Assembly: GCA_964057225.1 (NCBI GenBank)
Contig: OZ059897.1
Location: forward strand, 18,042,001-18,106,000
Length of the DNA stretch: 64,000 nucleotides
Source: Auanema rhodensis
Lineage: Eukaryota > Nematoda > Chromadorea > Rhabditida > Rhabditidae
Direction of reading: 5' to 3'
The notes under the pieces were generated by a model that was not told the DNA's origin, searched no databases, and saw only the letters and a program-made list of their open reading frames with translations. Below, piece by piece: positions 30,722 to 40,900 of this stretch. How positions within the stretch are numbered: position 1 is the first letter of the stretch; the number at the start of each line of letters is the position of its first letter. A program made the position numbers and the translations under genes.

Positions 30722-33544
30722 ATGGCTCCAAGCCACACTCGTCAGGGACAAGCCCCGACTGAAACTTCTCCGAGAAGAGTACGAGCCTTCAGCTCTTCTT
30801 CTTCGAGATCGTCACGCTCAACATCTCCAACGTCTATCTCCACCGACCGTCAACACGTCGAGAGGAGAAGGGTAGAAGCTCCTTCCCCACCACCTCCGAA
30901 CTCGGACCAGCCCGAGAAAGAGGACCTCTATTCAGAGGACGACGAAGACGAAACGGTCCCCATGCCACCGGAGGCACACGGACCCAGATCTAGGCCACTC
31001 GTTCGCCTATCTTCCTCCGAGACTGCTGATTTCGAGAGACTCGCCTCGGGACTGCTCATGTCCTCGACCGAGAGAGCTGAGCTCATCTCGGAACTCCCAA
31101 ATATCGACTCACCGTTCGCTCGACTACCGGTCTTGGACGACCGCTACACTACTCACGTGGACAATAACATCAAGCCCACTATCCGTCTGTCCGAAGCTGA
31201 GATACGCACGGCATACGAGAATGATCTAATCGTTCTTTCTAACATCAAGATAATTCGCAAGCTGGGCAGGATAGATAGGGACTCTCGTCTGTCAACAAAA
31301 CAGGAGGCATACTTTGCCATAGTGGAGCGCTTCCTCAGCGCTAACATCAAAACCCACTGCACCAACTTGCGAGAGTGTGCTCTAACCAAGATGAAGATCT
31401 CTCAACCCTACCGAGCCATGCCTAGCTTCAAGAAGTCTCCCATCTATGGAACCGTGATCCCGGTAGACAACGCTCCAGAGGATTCGGCACCCGAACTGTT
31501 TGGCAAGAAGCTCAGAGCAGAACTATCGTCGTACTCCGAACTGTCCAGAAGCTCCAGAACAACTCCTCGCAGGAATGATGCCCAACGGCCACGCTCAGCC
31601 CCCAAGAGACAAGCTACCTTCTCAACGTTCGCTACTAACCAGAGAAAGAGGTTAGTCACTTTTCCTTTCGCATGCCGGGTATCCTCCACCACAACCTTTT
31701 GGGCGTCCATCTCCAGGGACAAGGAGATCCTTAACGCGGTTCAGGGCTATAGTCTCCCCTTTGCCCGCACACCTCCACCTTTATCGCTGCCACCCATCTG
31801 CTCTACCTTGCCGGAGCAACCCAGGTCGGATATCCAGGAACTGCTGTACACTGGCGCCATTCGAGAGGCCGCCCCGAGGGAGAAGGTTTTCATATCCCCG
31901 ACCTTCCACGTTCCCAAGGCGGACGGCACGGCCCGTTTCATCCTCAATTTAAAGCGCCTGAACACTTTTCTCCGAGTACCCAAGCTCAAGCTAGAATCCC
32001 TTCGGGACATCCCGTCGCTCCTACGACAGGATAATTTCATGATCAAAATCGATTTCCATTCAGCCTACCACGCGATTAGTATCGATCCGAAGGATCAACC
32101 CTTCCTAGCTTTCACAGCAGAGGGGCGCACTTTCCTATTTAGAGCACTCCCTTTTGGGCTGAGCTCAGCCCCCTACATATTCCATAAGCTAATGCGTGTT
32201 CTGGTATCCCATTTTCGGGGTAAAGGGATCAATCTCATCAACTACTTAGATGACTGGCTGTTCATCTCGGAGGATCCTGATTGTCTCAGGTCCCAACTAA
32301 CAGAGATTCTAATTACTTTTGATCGCGCGGGTTTTACGATAAACTGGGATAAATCAATTATGATACCCACACAAGAAATAGAATTTCTTGGTATTCAGCT
32401 GAATTCAAGATCGATGAGCTGGTCTCTCCCAAAGGCCAAGAAAAAGGGTTTGCTCGAGTCTCTCACTCGTTTAACAGCTCAATCAGAGCTGAGTATAAGA
32501 GCATTAGCCTCGCTAATGGGAAAATTGAACTTTGCGTCTCTGGTAGCACCTAACCTCTCCTTCAGAAACCGTGAACTGCACTTCCACCTACGGCTTAAAG
32601 GAATTACGAACGTAAATGATCCCAATGCCTTCCCTCAGATTCTAAGAATAGATCGATCGTTAAGAAAGATCCTGGAGGATCTTCGAACCAAGGACGTTCC
32701 CCGTCTATCAGAAGTATCCTCGCTCACGCCCTTTTCTCCCCGATACTCCATTACCTCAGATGCCTCCCTGGAGGGTTTTGGCGCTTCGTGGGAAGGTAAT
32801 ACCTTGTCAGGATCTTGGTCCGAGGCAGAACGCATTAACTACCATATAAACTGGCTGGAGCTGATTGCAGCAACGAAGGGTCTAACAGAGTTCGGCAAGA
32901 CCTGGCGCAATCTCGACGTTCTCTTACTCTTAGATAATACTTCTGCCATTGCCTACATCAACCGTAGGGGCGGGAGTCAATCCCAGAAGGGCACTAGATT
33001 AGCACTGGAGTTATGGCAATTTGCCGATACCCGTAAGCTCAGAATCAGAGCATCGCATATAGCGGGAAAAATCAATACGGCTGCCGACTGCCTGTCCCGC
33101 GGCAGAATTTTGAAGGAAGACTGGTCGCTCCATCCGGAGATCACTAGATCAATATTTTCCAAATGGGGTGAACCCAAAATAGACCTGTTCGCGTCCACTT
33201 GGAACGCCAAATGCGCCCTTTTCTACTCCTTCTTTCCAGATTGCGCCGCATTAGGAGTGAACGCACTCTTGTTCAATTGGCAGCAGCTGCCAGACGGATT
33301 ACTTTACGTATTTCCACCTTTCCACCTCCTACACAAGACCTTAGGAAAGCTCGCCAGCTCCCAGAGGTCGGCTATAGTGATAGCACCATTCTGGAAGAGC
33401 CAAATGTGGTTTCCCCTACTCCAAGAGAGATCCAAGGAGCCTCCCTTGCTGCTCCAACACCCGAACCTGCTGTCCGACCGGGAAGGAAACCCACATCCTC
33501 TCCTGCAGTCGCCGAATTTCCAATTAGCAGCGTGGAAGATTTAA
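30722..33544 (+). CDS. DIRS polyprotein: gag-like region, reverse transcriptase, RNase H, C-terminal DIRS domain
   Basis: 940 residues from ATG 30722, 31 bp after the left repeat. Residues 1-330 are Ser/Arg/Pro-rich then helical and probably correspond to the gag-like part, usually a separate frame in DIRS elements. The reverse transcriptase spans about 370-560, with catalytic D444 (IKIDFHSAY), the ALPFGLSSAP motif and YLDD at 508-511. RNase H spans about 675-795, with candidate residues D680 (ITSDAS), E713 (WLELIA), D738 (LLDNTS) and D789 (AADCLSR). Residues 800-920 (KIDLFASTWNAKCALFYS, YVFPPFHLL) match the conserved region after RNase H in DIRS elements, sometimes described as methyltransferase-like. 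No stop or frameshift. The recombinase frame overlaps the 3' end. Confidence 0.93.
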   Translation: MAPSHTRQGQAPTETSPRRVRAFSSSSSRSSRSTSPTSISTDRQHVERRRVEAPSPPPPNSDQPEKEDLYSEDDEDETVPMPPEAHGPRSRPLVRLSSSETADFERLASGLLMSSTERAELISELPNIDSPFARLPVLDDRYTTHVDNNIKPTIRLSEAEIRTAYENDLIVLSNIKIIRKLGRIDRDSRLSTKQEAYFAIVERFLSANIKTHCTNLRECALTKMKISQPYRAMPSFKKSPIYGTVIPVDNAPEDSAPELFGKKLRAELSSYSELSRSSRTTPRRNDAQRPRSAPKRQATFSTFATNQRKRLVTFPFACRVSSTTTFWASISRDKEILNAVQGYSLPFARTPPPLSLPPICSTLPEQPRSDIQELLYTGAIREAAPREKVFISPTFHVPKADGTARFILNLKRLNTFLRVPKLKLESLRDIPSLLRQDNFMIKIDFHSAYHAISIDPKDQPFLAFTAEGRTFLFRALPFGLSSAPYIFHKLMRVLVSHFRGKGINLINYLDDWLFISEDPDCLRSQLTEILITFDRAGFTINWDKSIMIPTQEIEFLGIQLNSRSMSWSLPKAKKKGLLESLTRLTAQSELSIRALASLMGKLNFASLVAPNLSFRNRELHFHLRLKGITNVNDPNAFPQILRIDRSLRKILEDLRTKDVPRLSEVSSLTPFSPRYSITSDASLEGFGASWEGNTLSGSWSEAERINYHINWLELIAATKGLTEFGKTWRNLDVLLLLDNTSAIAYINRRGGSQSQKGTRLALELWQFADTRKLRIRASHIAGKINTAADCLSRGRILKEDWSLHPEITRSIFSKWGEPKIDLFASTWNAKCALFYSFFPDCAALGVNALLFNWQQLPDGLLYVFPPFHLLHKTLGKLASSQRSAIVIAPFWKSQMWFPLLQERSKEPPLLLQHPNLLSDREGNPHPLLQSPNFQLAAWKI

Positions 33545-34467
33545 CAAACTCCTTTGAGGGAGTAACAGCAGAGACTAAGAGACTCCTAAACGAATCCTGG
33601 GCCCCAGGAACACGCAAACAGTACGGCTGTGCTCTCAAGAACTGGAAAGCTTACTGCAATAAGCAGAAGATACCTTTTACTCCCAACCCAGTAACGGTTG
33701 CTAACTATCTATCATTTCTCGCTCAAACTAAGGCCTTCTCCACAGTACGCATACACAAGGTAGCGATATCCGCATTGGCCGATCACCTAGGGGTCTCCCC
33801 CTCCCTAAAGGATAACGTGCTGCTCCTCCGCCTCATGAGGGGTTTGTTCAGAGAGAAGCCTTCAGGGGCTAGGTACGTAGACACCTGGGACCCCTCCGAA
33901 GTCTTGGACTTCCTTGATAGGCTGGGCCCCAACGTCCAACTCAGCCTAGAGTCTCTCACTCACAAGCTAGCCACTCTATTGGCCCTATGCTCTCCAAAGA
34001 GGGTGAGCGAATTGGCCGTTTTCTCCCTAGATCACATGCGTATCGACGCAGAAGGGTTAACTTTCTTCATAAATAAACGCAATAAAAACAGATCTAAGGG
34101 ACCCCCGCATGAGGCGAAGTTCGAGAACTTCCCCACACGCAATAACCTGTGCCCTATTAACTGCATAAATGAATACCTATCTCGAACCATGGAACTCCGC
34201 CGAACAAGATGCCTCTTTCTTAACAGAAAGAATGGAGCAGCTGTGGAACCCACCACCATTTCTGGTTGGATTAGAAAGACCCTGCACAGCGCGGGCATAC
34301 CCACTACCTTCAAAGCTCACTCAACACGCTCGGCTGTGACCTCGAAGGCACTAGCGCAAGGTCTACCTATAGGCGACATCCTCAAGGCGGCTAACTGGGC
34401 TTCAGAAAAAACCTTCTTCACCCACTATGAGCGAAGAACCTCGTTCCAGTCCAAGATTCTTTTTTGA
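33211..34467 (+). CDS. YR: DIRS tyrosine recombinase
   Basis: Open from 33199, with the first ATG at 33211, in a different frame from the polyprotein, which it overlaps by about 330 bp. The true start is uncertain: the recognisable recombinase begins near 33530, so translation may start later or use frameshifting or reinitiation. Numbering from 33199, the N-terminal helical domain is about 115-225 (APGTRKQYGCALKNWKAYC). The catalytic residues are R268 (CSPKRVSEL), H374 and R377 (KAHSTRSAV), W400 (AANW) and nucleophile Y410 (FTHYERR). All are present, so the enzyme looks functional. It would join the circular cDNA to target DNA through short identity, here ATT. The stop lies 2 bp before the internal complementary region. 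Confidence 0.92.
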   Translation: MRPFLLLLSRLRRIRSERTLVQLAAAARRITLRISTFPPPTQDLRKARQLPEVGYSDSTILEEPNVVSPTPREIQGASLAAPTPEPAVRPGRKPTSSPAVAEFPISSVEDLTNSFEGVTAETKRLLNESWAPGTRKQYGCALKNWKAYCNKQKIPFTPNPVTVANYLSFLAQTKAFSTVRIHKVAISALADHLGVSPSLKDNVLLLRLMRGLFREKPSGARYVDTWDPSEVLDFLDRLGPNVQLSLESLTHKLATLLALCSPKRVSELAVFSLDHMRIDAEGLTFFINKRNKNRSKGPPHEAKFENFPTRNNLCPINCINEYLSRTMELRRTRCLFLNRKNGAAVEPTTISGWIRKTLHSAGIPTTFKAHSTRSAVTSKALAQGLPIGDILKAANWASEKTFFTHYERRTSFQSKILF

Positions 34468-34469
34468 AG

Positions 34470-34542
34470 AAGCATTTCGAATAAATATAATTATTCTATT
34501 TTACTAGTCTACGACGTTAAATAAGAATTATATTTATTCGAA
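34470..34542. repeat. Internal complementary region of DIRS element
   Basis: Its first part (AAGCATTTCGAATAAATAT) is complementary to the element's left end and the remainder to the right-end extension plus start of the right repeat. Reversed, it reads as a right-end/left-end circle junction with ATT at the joint and one base difference from the actual right end (TAGAATA versus TAGAAGA). This is the classic DIRS-1-type template for completing circular cDNA. Confidence 0.92.
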
Positions 34543-34788
34543 TATCTCCCACCTCCACCCCTACTGCGCTCCCGCTAACCAACCTGAGGACTTCCACTCG
34601 AGCTCGCCCACTTTCGATGTCTTTATCATAACTTTCCAGATTCAAGCCTGCACAACGCACCAACTACGACCGCAAGAGATAGATTAGCATGCTGCCTGCT
34701 ATCCGCAGCCTTTCCTTTCCTTCTGTTACTATTGTTCTTTTATTTTCTTATTGTTATGCTGCCTTTCTATTCTTCCTTTTTTGGACAC
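34543..34788. other. DIRS 3' noncoding region
   Basis: Between the internal complementary region and the right inverted repeat. Pyrimidine-rich (for example CTTTCCTTTCCTTCTG), with no open frame of note. Confidence 0.5.
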
Positions 34789-34968
34789 CTGAAATGAATA
34801 AGGACGATCGCTTACTCTCACTGTTTCCCGCCCAAAGAAACGTGGGAAAGGGAACCTGAGAGATAATTTGAATTTTTTTGTTTGTTTTATGTGAGGACCA
34901 ATTACGAAATAAAGCATTTCGAATAAATATAATTCTTATTTAACGTCGTAGACTAGTAAAATAGAAGA
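34789..34968 (-). repeat. Right inverted terminal repeat plus unique right extension of DIRS element
   Basis: 34789-34931 mirrors the left repeat; 34932-34968 has no mate at the left end but is matched by the internal complementary region. An asymmetric right extension is typical of DIRS-1-like elements. Confidence 0.92.
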
Positions 34969-37900
34969 ATTGCTTCCAAAAACATTTTGACAAAAATTTT
35001 TTCGAAAAATTTCAAAATAGTTTACTAAAAAGTAGATGTTTTTAGATTCCATTTTTCAAGGCAAAGACGATGGACAATGTTATTCAACGAAAAAATTAAT
35101 TCTTCAGGGTGAAAATCGAGGATATAAGTGTGAACTTATATCAGTTGATATCTCGGTGCATTTTTAAGCTAGCGCAAATCTGATAACACAGATCGACGCA
35201 GCTTAAAAATCCGCATCGAATGCACTATACTACATTGAGAAACGCTTAATACAAAAATTAGTTATAATCGTTTGAAAAATGATGCATTAGTGTATGTTGA
35301 GTTTCCATGTACACTCAACATTGCTTCCAAAAACATTTTGACAAAAATTTTTTCGAAAAATTTCAAAATAATTTAGCAAAAAGTAGATGTTTTTAGATTC
35401 CATTTTTCAAGGCAAAGACGATGGACAATGTTATTCAACGAAAAAATTAATTCTTCAGGGTGAAAATCGAAGATATAAGTGTGAACTTATATCAGTTGAT
35501 ATCTCGGTGCATTTTTAAGCTAGCGCAAATCTGATAACACAGATCGACGCAGCTTAAAAATCCGCATCGAATGCACTATACTACATTGAGAAACGCTTAA
35601 TACAAAAATTAGTTATAATCGTTTGAAAAATGATGCATTAGTGTATGTTGAGTTTCCATGTACACTCAACATTGCTTCCAAAAACATTTTGACAAAAATT
35701 TTTTCGAAAAATTTCAAAATAATTTAGCAAAAAGTAGATGTTTTTAGATTCCATTTTTCAAGGCAAAGACGATGGACAATGTTATTCAACGAAAAAATTA
35801 ATTCTTCAGGGTGAAAATCGAGGATATAAGTGTGAACTTATATCAGTTGATATCTCGGTGCATTTTTAAGCTAGCGCAAATCTGATAACACAGATCGACG
35901 CAGCTTAAAAATCCGCATCGAATGCACTATACTACATTGAGAAACGCTTGATACAAAAATTAGTTATAATCGTTTGAAAAATGATGCATTAGTGTATGTT
36001 GAGTTTCCATGTACACTTAACATTGCTTCCAAAAACATTTTGACAAAAATTTTTTCGAAAAATTTCAAAATAGTTTACCAAAAAGTAGATGTTTTTAGAT
36101 TCCATTTTTCAAGGCAAAGACGATGGACAATGTTATTCAACGAAAAAATTAATTCTTCAGGGTGAAAATCGAGGATATAAGTGTGAACTTATATCAGTTG
36201 ATATCTCGGTGCATTTTTAAGCTAGCGCAAATCTGATAACACAGATCGACGCAGCTTAAAAATCCGGATCGAATGCACTATACTACATTGAGAAACGCTT
36301 AATACAAAAATTAGTTATGATCGTTTGAAAAATGATGCATTAGTGTATGTTGAGTTTCCATGTACACTCAACATTGCTTCCAAAAACATTTTGACAAAAA
36401 CTTTTTCGAAAAATTTCAAAATAATTTAGCAAAAAGTAGATGTTTTTAGATTCCATTTTTCAAGGCAAAGACGATGGACAATGTTATTCAACGAAAAAAT
36501 TAATTCTTCAGGGTGAAAATCGAGGATATAAGTGTGAACTTATATCAGTTGATATCTCGGTGCATTTTTAAGCTAGCGCAAATCTGATAACACAGATCGA
36601 CGCAGCTTAAAAATCCGCATCGAATGCACTATACTACATTGAGAAACGCTTAATACAAAAATTAGTTATAATCGTTTGAAAAATGATGCATTAGTGTATG
36701 TTGAGTTTCCATGTACACTCAACATTGCTTCCAAAAACATTTTGACAAAAATTTTTTCGAAAAATTTCAAAATAATTTAGCAAAAAGTAGATGTTTTTAG
36801 ATTCCATTTTTCAAGGCAAAGACGATGGACAATGTTATTCAACGAAAAAATTAATTCTTCAGGGTGAAAATCGAGGATATAAGTGTGAACTTATATCAGT
36901 TGATATCTCGGTGCATTTTTAAGCTAGCGCAAATCTGATAACACAGATCGACGCAGCTTAAAAATCCGGATCGAATGCACTATACTACATTGAGAAACGC
37001 TTAATACAAAAATTAGTTATGATCGTTTGAAAAATGATGCATTAGTGTATGTTGAGTTTCCATGTACACTCAACATTGCTTCCAAAAACATTTTGACAAA
37101 AACTTTTTCGAAAAATTTCAAAATAATTTAGCAAAAAGTAGATGTTTTTAGATTCCATTTTTCAAGGCAAAGACGATGGACAATGTTATTCAACGAAAAA
37201 ATTAATTCTTCAGGGTGAAAATCGAGGATATAAGTGTGAACTTATATCAGTTGATATCTCGGTGCATTTTTAAGCAAGCGCAAATCTGATAACACAGATC
37301 GACGCAGCTTAAAAATCCGCATCGAATGCACTATACTACATTGAGAAACGCTTAATACAAAAATTAGTTATAATCGTTTGAAAAATGATGCATTAGTAAT
37401 TTTGAGTTTCCATGTACACTCAACATTGCTTCCAAAAACATTTTGACAAAAATTTTTTCGAAAAATTTCAAAATAATTTAGCAAAAAGTAGATGTTTTTA
37501 GATTCCATTTTTCAAGGCAAAGACGATGGACAATGTTATTCAACGAAAAAATTAATTCTTCAGGGTGAAAATCGAGGATATAAGTGTGAACTTATATCAG
37601 TTGATATCTCGGTGCATTTTTAAGCTAGCGCAAATCTGATAACACAGATCGACGCAGCTTAAAAATCCGCATCGAATGCACTATACTACATTGAGAAACG
37701 CTTAATACAAAAATTAGTTATAATCGTTTGAAAAATGATGCATTAGTGTATGTTGAGTTTCCATGTACACTCAACATTGCTTCCAAAAACATTTTGACAA
37801 AAATTTTTTCGAAAAATTTCAAAATAATTTAGCAAAAAGTAGATGTTTTTAGATTCCATTTTTCAAGGCAAAGACGATGGACAATGTTATTCAACGAAAA

Positions 37901-40900
37901 AATTAATTCTTCAGGGTGAAAATCGAAGATATAAGTGTGAACTTATATCAGTTGATATCTCGGTGCATTTTTAAGCTAGCGCAAATCTGATAACACAGAT
38001 CGACGCAGCTTAAAAATCCGCATCGAATGCACTATACTACATTGAGAAACGCTTAATACAAAAATTAGTTATAATCGTTTGAAAAATGATGCATTAGTGT
38101 ATGTTGAGTTTCCATGTACACTCAACATTGCTTCCAAAAACATTTTGACAAAAATTTTTTCGAAAAATTTCAAAATAATTTAGCAAAAAGTAGATGTTTT
38201 TAGATTCCATTTTTCAAGGCAAAGACGATGGACAATGTTATTCAACGAAAAAATTAATTCTTCAGGGTGAAAATCGAGGATATAAGTGTGAACTTATATC
38301 AGTTGATATCTCGGTGCATTTTTAAGCTAGCGCAAATCTGATAACACAGATCGACGCAGCTTAAAAATCCGCATCGAATGCACTATACTACATTGAGAAA
38401 CGCTTGATACAAAAATTAGTTATAATCGTTTGAAAAATGATGCATTAGTGTATGTTGAGTTTCCATGTACACTTAACATTGCTTCCAAAAACATTTTGAC
38501 AAAAATTTTTTCGAAAAATTTCAAAATAGTTTACCAAAAAGTAGATGTTTTTAGATTCCATTTTTCAAGGCAAAGACGATGGACAATGTTATTTAACGAA
38601 AAAATTAATTCTTCAGGGTGAAAATCGAGGATATAAGTGTGAACTTATATCAGTTGATATCTCGGTGCATTTTTAAGCTAGCGCAAATCTGATAACACAG
38701 ATCGACGCAGCTTAAAAATCCGCATCGAATGCACTATACTACATTGAGAAACGCTTGATACAAAAATTAGTTATGATCGTTTGAAAAATGATGCATTAGT
38801 GTATGTTGAGTTTCCATGTACACTTAACATTGCTTCCAAAAACATCTTGACAAAACTTTTTTCGAAAAATTTCAAAATAGTTTACCAAAAAGTAGATGTT
38901 TTTAGATTCCATTTTTCAAGGCAAAGACGATGGACAATGTTATTCAACGAAAAAATTAATTCTTCAGGGTGAAAATCGAGGATATAAGTGTGAACTTATA
39001 TCAGTTGATATCTCGGTGCATTTTTAAGCTAGCGCAAATCTGATAACACAGATCGACGCAGCTTAAAAATCCGCATCGAATGCACTATACTACATTGAGA
39101 AACGCTTGATACAAAAATTAGTTATGATCGTTTGAAAAATGATGCATTAGTGTATGTTGAGTTTCCATGTACACTCAACATTGCTTCCAAAAACATTTTG
39201 ACAAAAATTTTTTCGAAAAATTTCAAAATAATTTAGCAAAAAGTAGATGTTTTTAGATTCCATTTTTCAAGGCAAAGACGATGGACAATGTTATTCAACG
39301 AAAAAATTAATTCTTCAGGGTGAAAATCGAGGATATAAGTGTGAACTTATATCAGTTGATATCTCGGTGCATTTTTAAACTAGCGCAAATCTGATAACAC
39401 AGATCGACGCAGCTTAAAAATCCGCATCGAATGCACTATACTACATCGAGAAACGCTCAATACAAAAATTAGTTATGATCGTTTGAAAAATGATGCATTA
39501 GTGTATGTTGAGTTTCCATGTACACTCAACATTGCTTCCAAAAACATTTTGACAAAAATTTTTTCGAAAAATTTCAAAATAATTTAGCAAAAAGTAGATG
39601 TTTTTAGATTCCATTTTTCAAGGCAAAGACGATGGACAATGTTATTCAACGAAAAAATTAATTCTTCAGGGTGAAAATCGAGGATAAAAGTGTGAACTTA
39701 TATCAGTTGATATCTCGGTGCATTTTTAAGCTAGCGCAAATCTGATAACACAGATCGACGCAGCTTAAAAATCCGCATCGAATGCACTATACTACATTGA
39801 GAAACGCTTAATACAAAAATTAGTTATGATCGTTTGAAAAATGATGCATTAGTGTATGTTGAGTTTCCATGTACACTCAACATTGCTTCCAAAAACATTT
39901 TGACAAAAATTTTTTCGAAAAATTTCAAAATAGTTTAGCAAAAAGTAGATGTTTTTAGATTCCATTTTTCAAGGCAAAGACGATGGACAATGTTATTCAA
40001 CGAAAAAATTAATTCTTCAGGGTGAAAATCGAGGATAAAAGTGTGAACTTATATCAGTTGATATCTCGGTGCATTTTTAAGCTAGCGCAAATCTGATAAC
40101 ACAGATCGACGCAGCTTAAAAATCCGCATCGAATGCACTATACTACATTGAGAAACGCTTGATACAAAAATTAGTTATAATCGTTTGAAAAATGATGCAT
40201 TAGTGTATGTTGAGTTTCCATGTACACTTAACATTGCTTCCAAAAACATTTTGACAAAAATTTTTTCGAAAAATTTCAAAATAGTTTACCAAAAAGTAGA
40301 TGTTTTTAGATTCCATTTTTCAAGGCAAAGACGATGGACAATGTTATTTAACGAAAAAATTAATTCTTCAGGGTGAAAATCGAGGATATAAGTGTGAACT
40401 TATATCAGTTGATATCTCGGTGCATTTTTAAGCTAGCGCAAATCTGATAACACAGATCGACGCAGCTTAAAAATCCGCATCGAATGCACTATACTACATT
40501 GAGAAACGCTTGATACAAAAATTAGTTATGATCGTTTGAAAAATGATGCATTAGTGTATGTTGAGTTTCCATGTACACTTAACATTGCTTCCAAAAACAT
40601 TTTGACAAAACTTTTTTCGAAAAATTTCAAAATAGTTTACCAAAAAGTAGATGTTTTTAGATTCCATTTTTCAAGGCAAAGACGATGGACAATGTTATTC
40701 AACGAAAAAATTAATTCTTCAGGGTGAAAATCGAGGATATAAGTGTGAACTTATATCAGTTGATATCTCGGTGCATTTTTAAGCTAGCGCAAATCTGATA
40801 ACACAGATCGACGCAGCTTAAAAATCCGCATCGAATGCACTATACTACATTGAGAAACGCTTGATACAAAAATTAGTTATGATCGTTTGAAAAATGATGC

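Larger units (their letters stand above)
30549..34968 (+). mobile_element. DIRS-type tyrosine-recombinase retrotransposon, apparently complete
   Basis: A 4,420-bp element with inverted terminal repeats (30549-30690 and 34789-34931), a right-end-only extension (about 34932-34968) and an internal complementary region (34470-34542) matching both termini. It has one long gag-like/RT/RNase H frame and an overlapping recombinase frame, both open. These are the defining features of the DIRS group, which replicates through a circular intermediate and integrates with a tyrosine recombinase rather than a DDE integrase. Its higher G+C contrasts sharply with the surrounding satellite. Removing it with one ATT restores the monomer in register. 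Confidence 0.95.

Noticed and set aside
31153-34313. Several minus-strand frames of 62-99 codons inside the DIRS element
   Set aside because: They are shadows of the two long plus-strand coding frames and have no independent motif.
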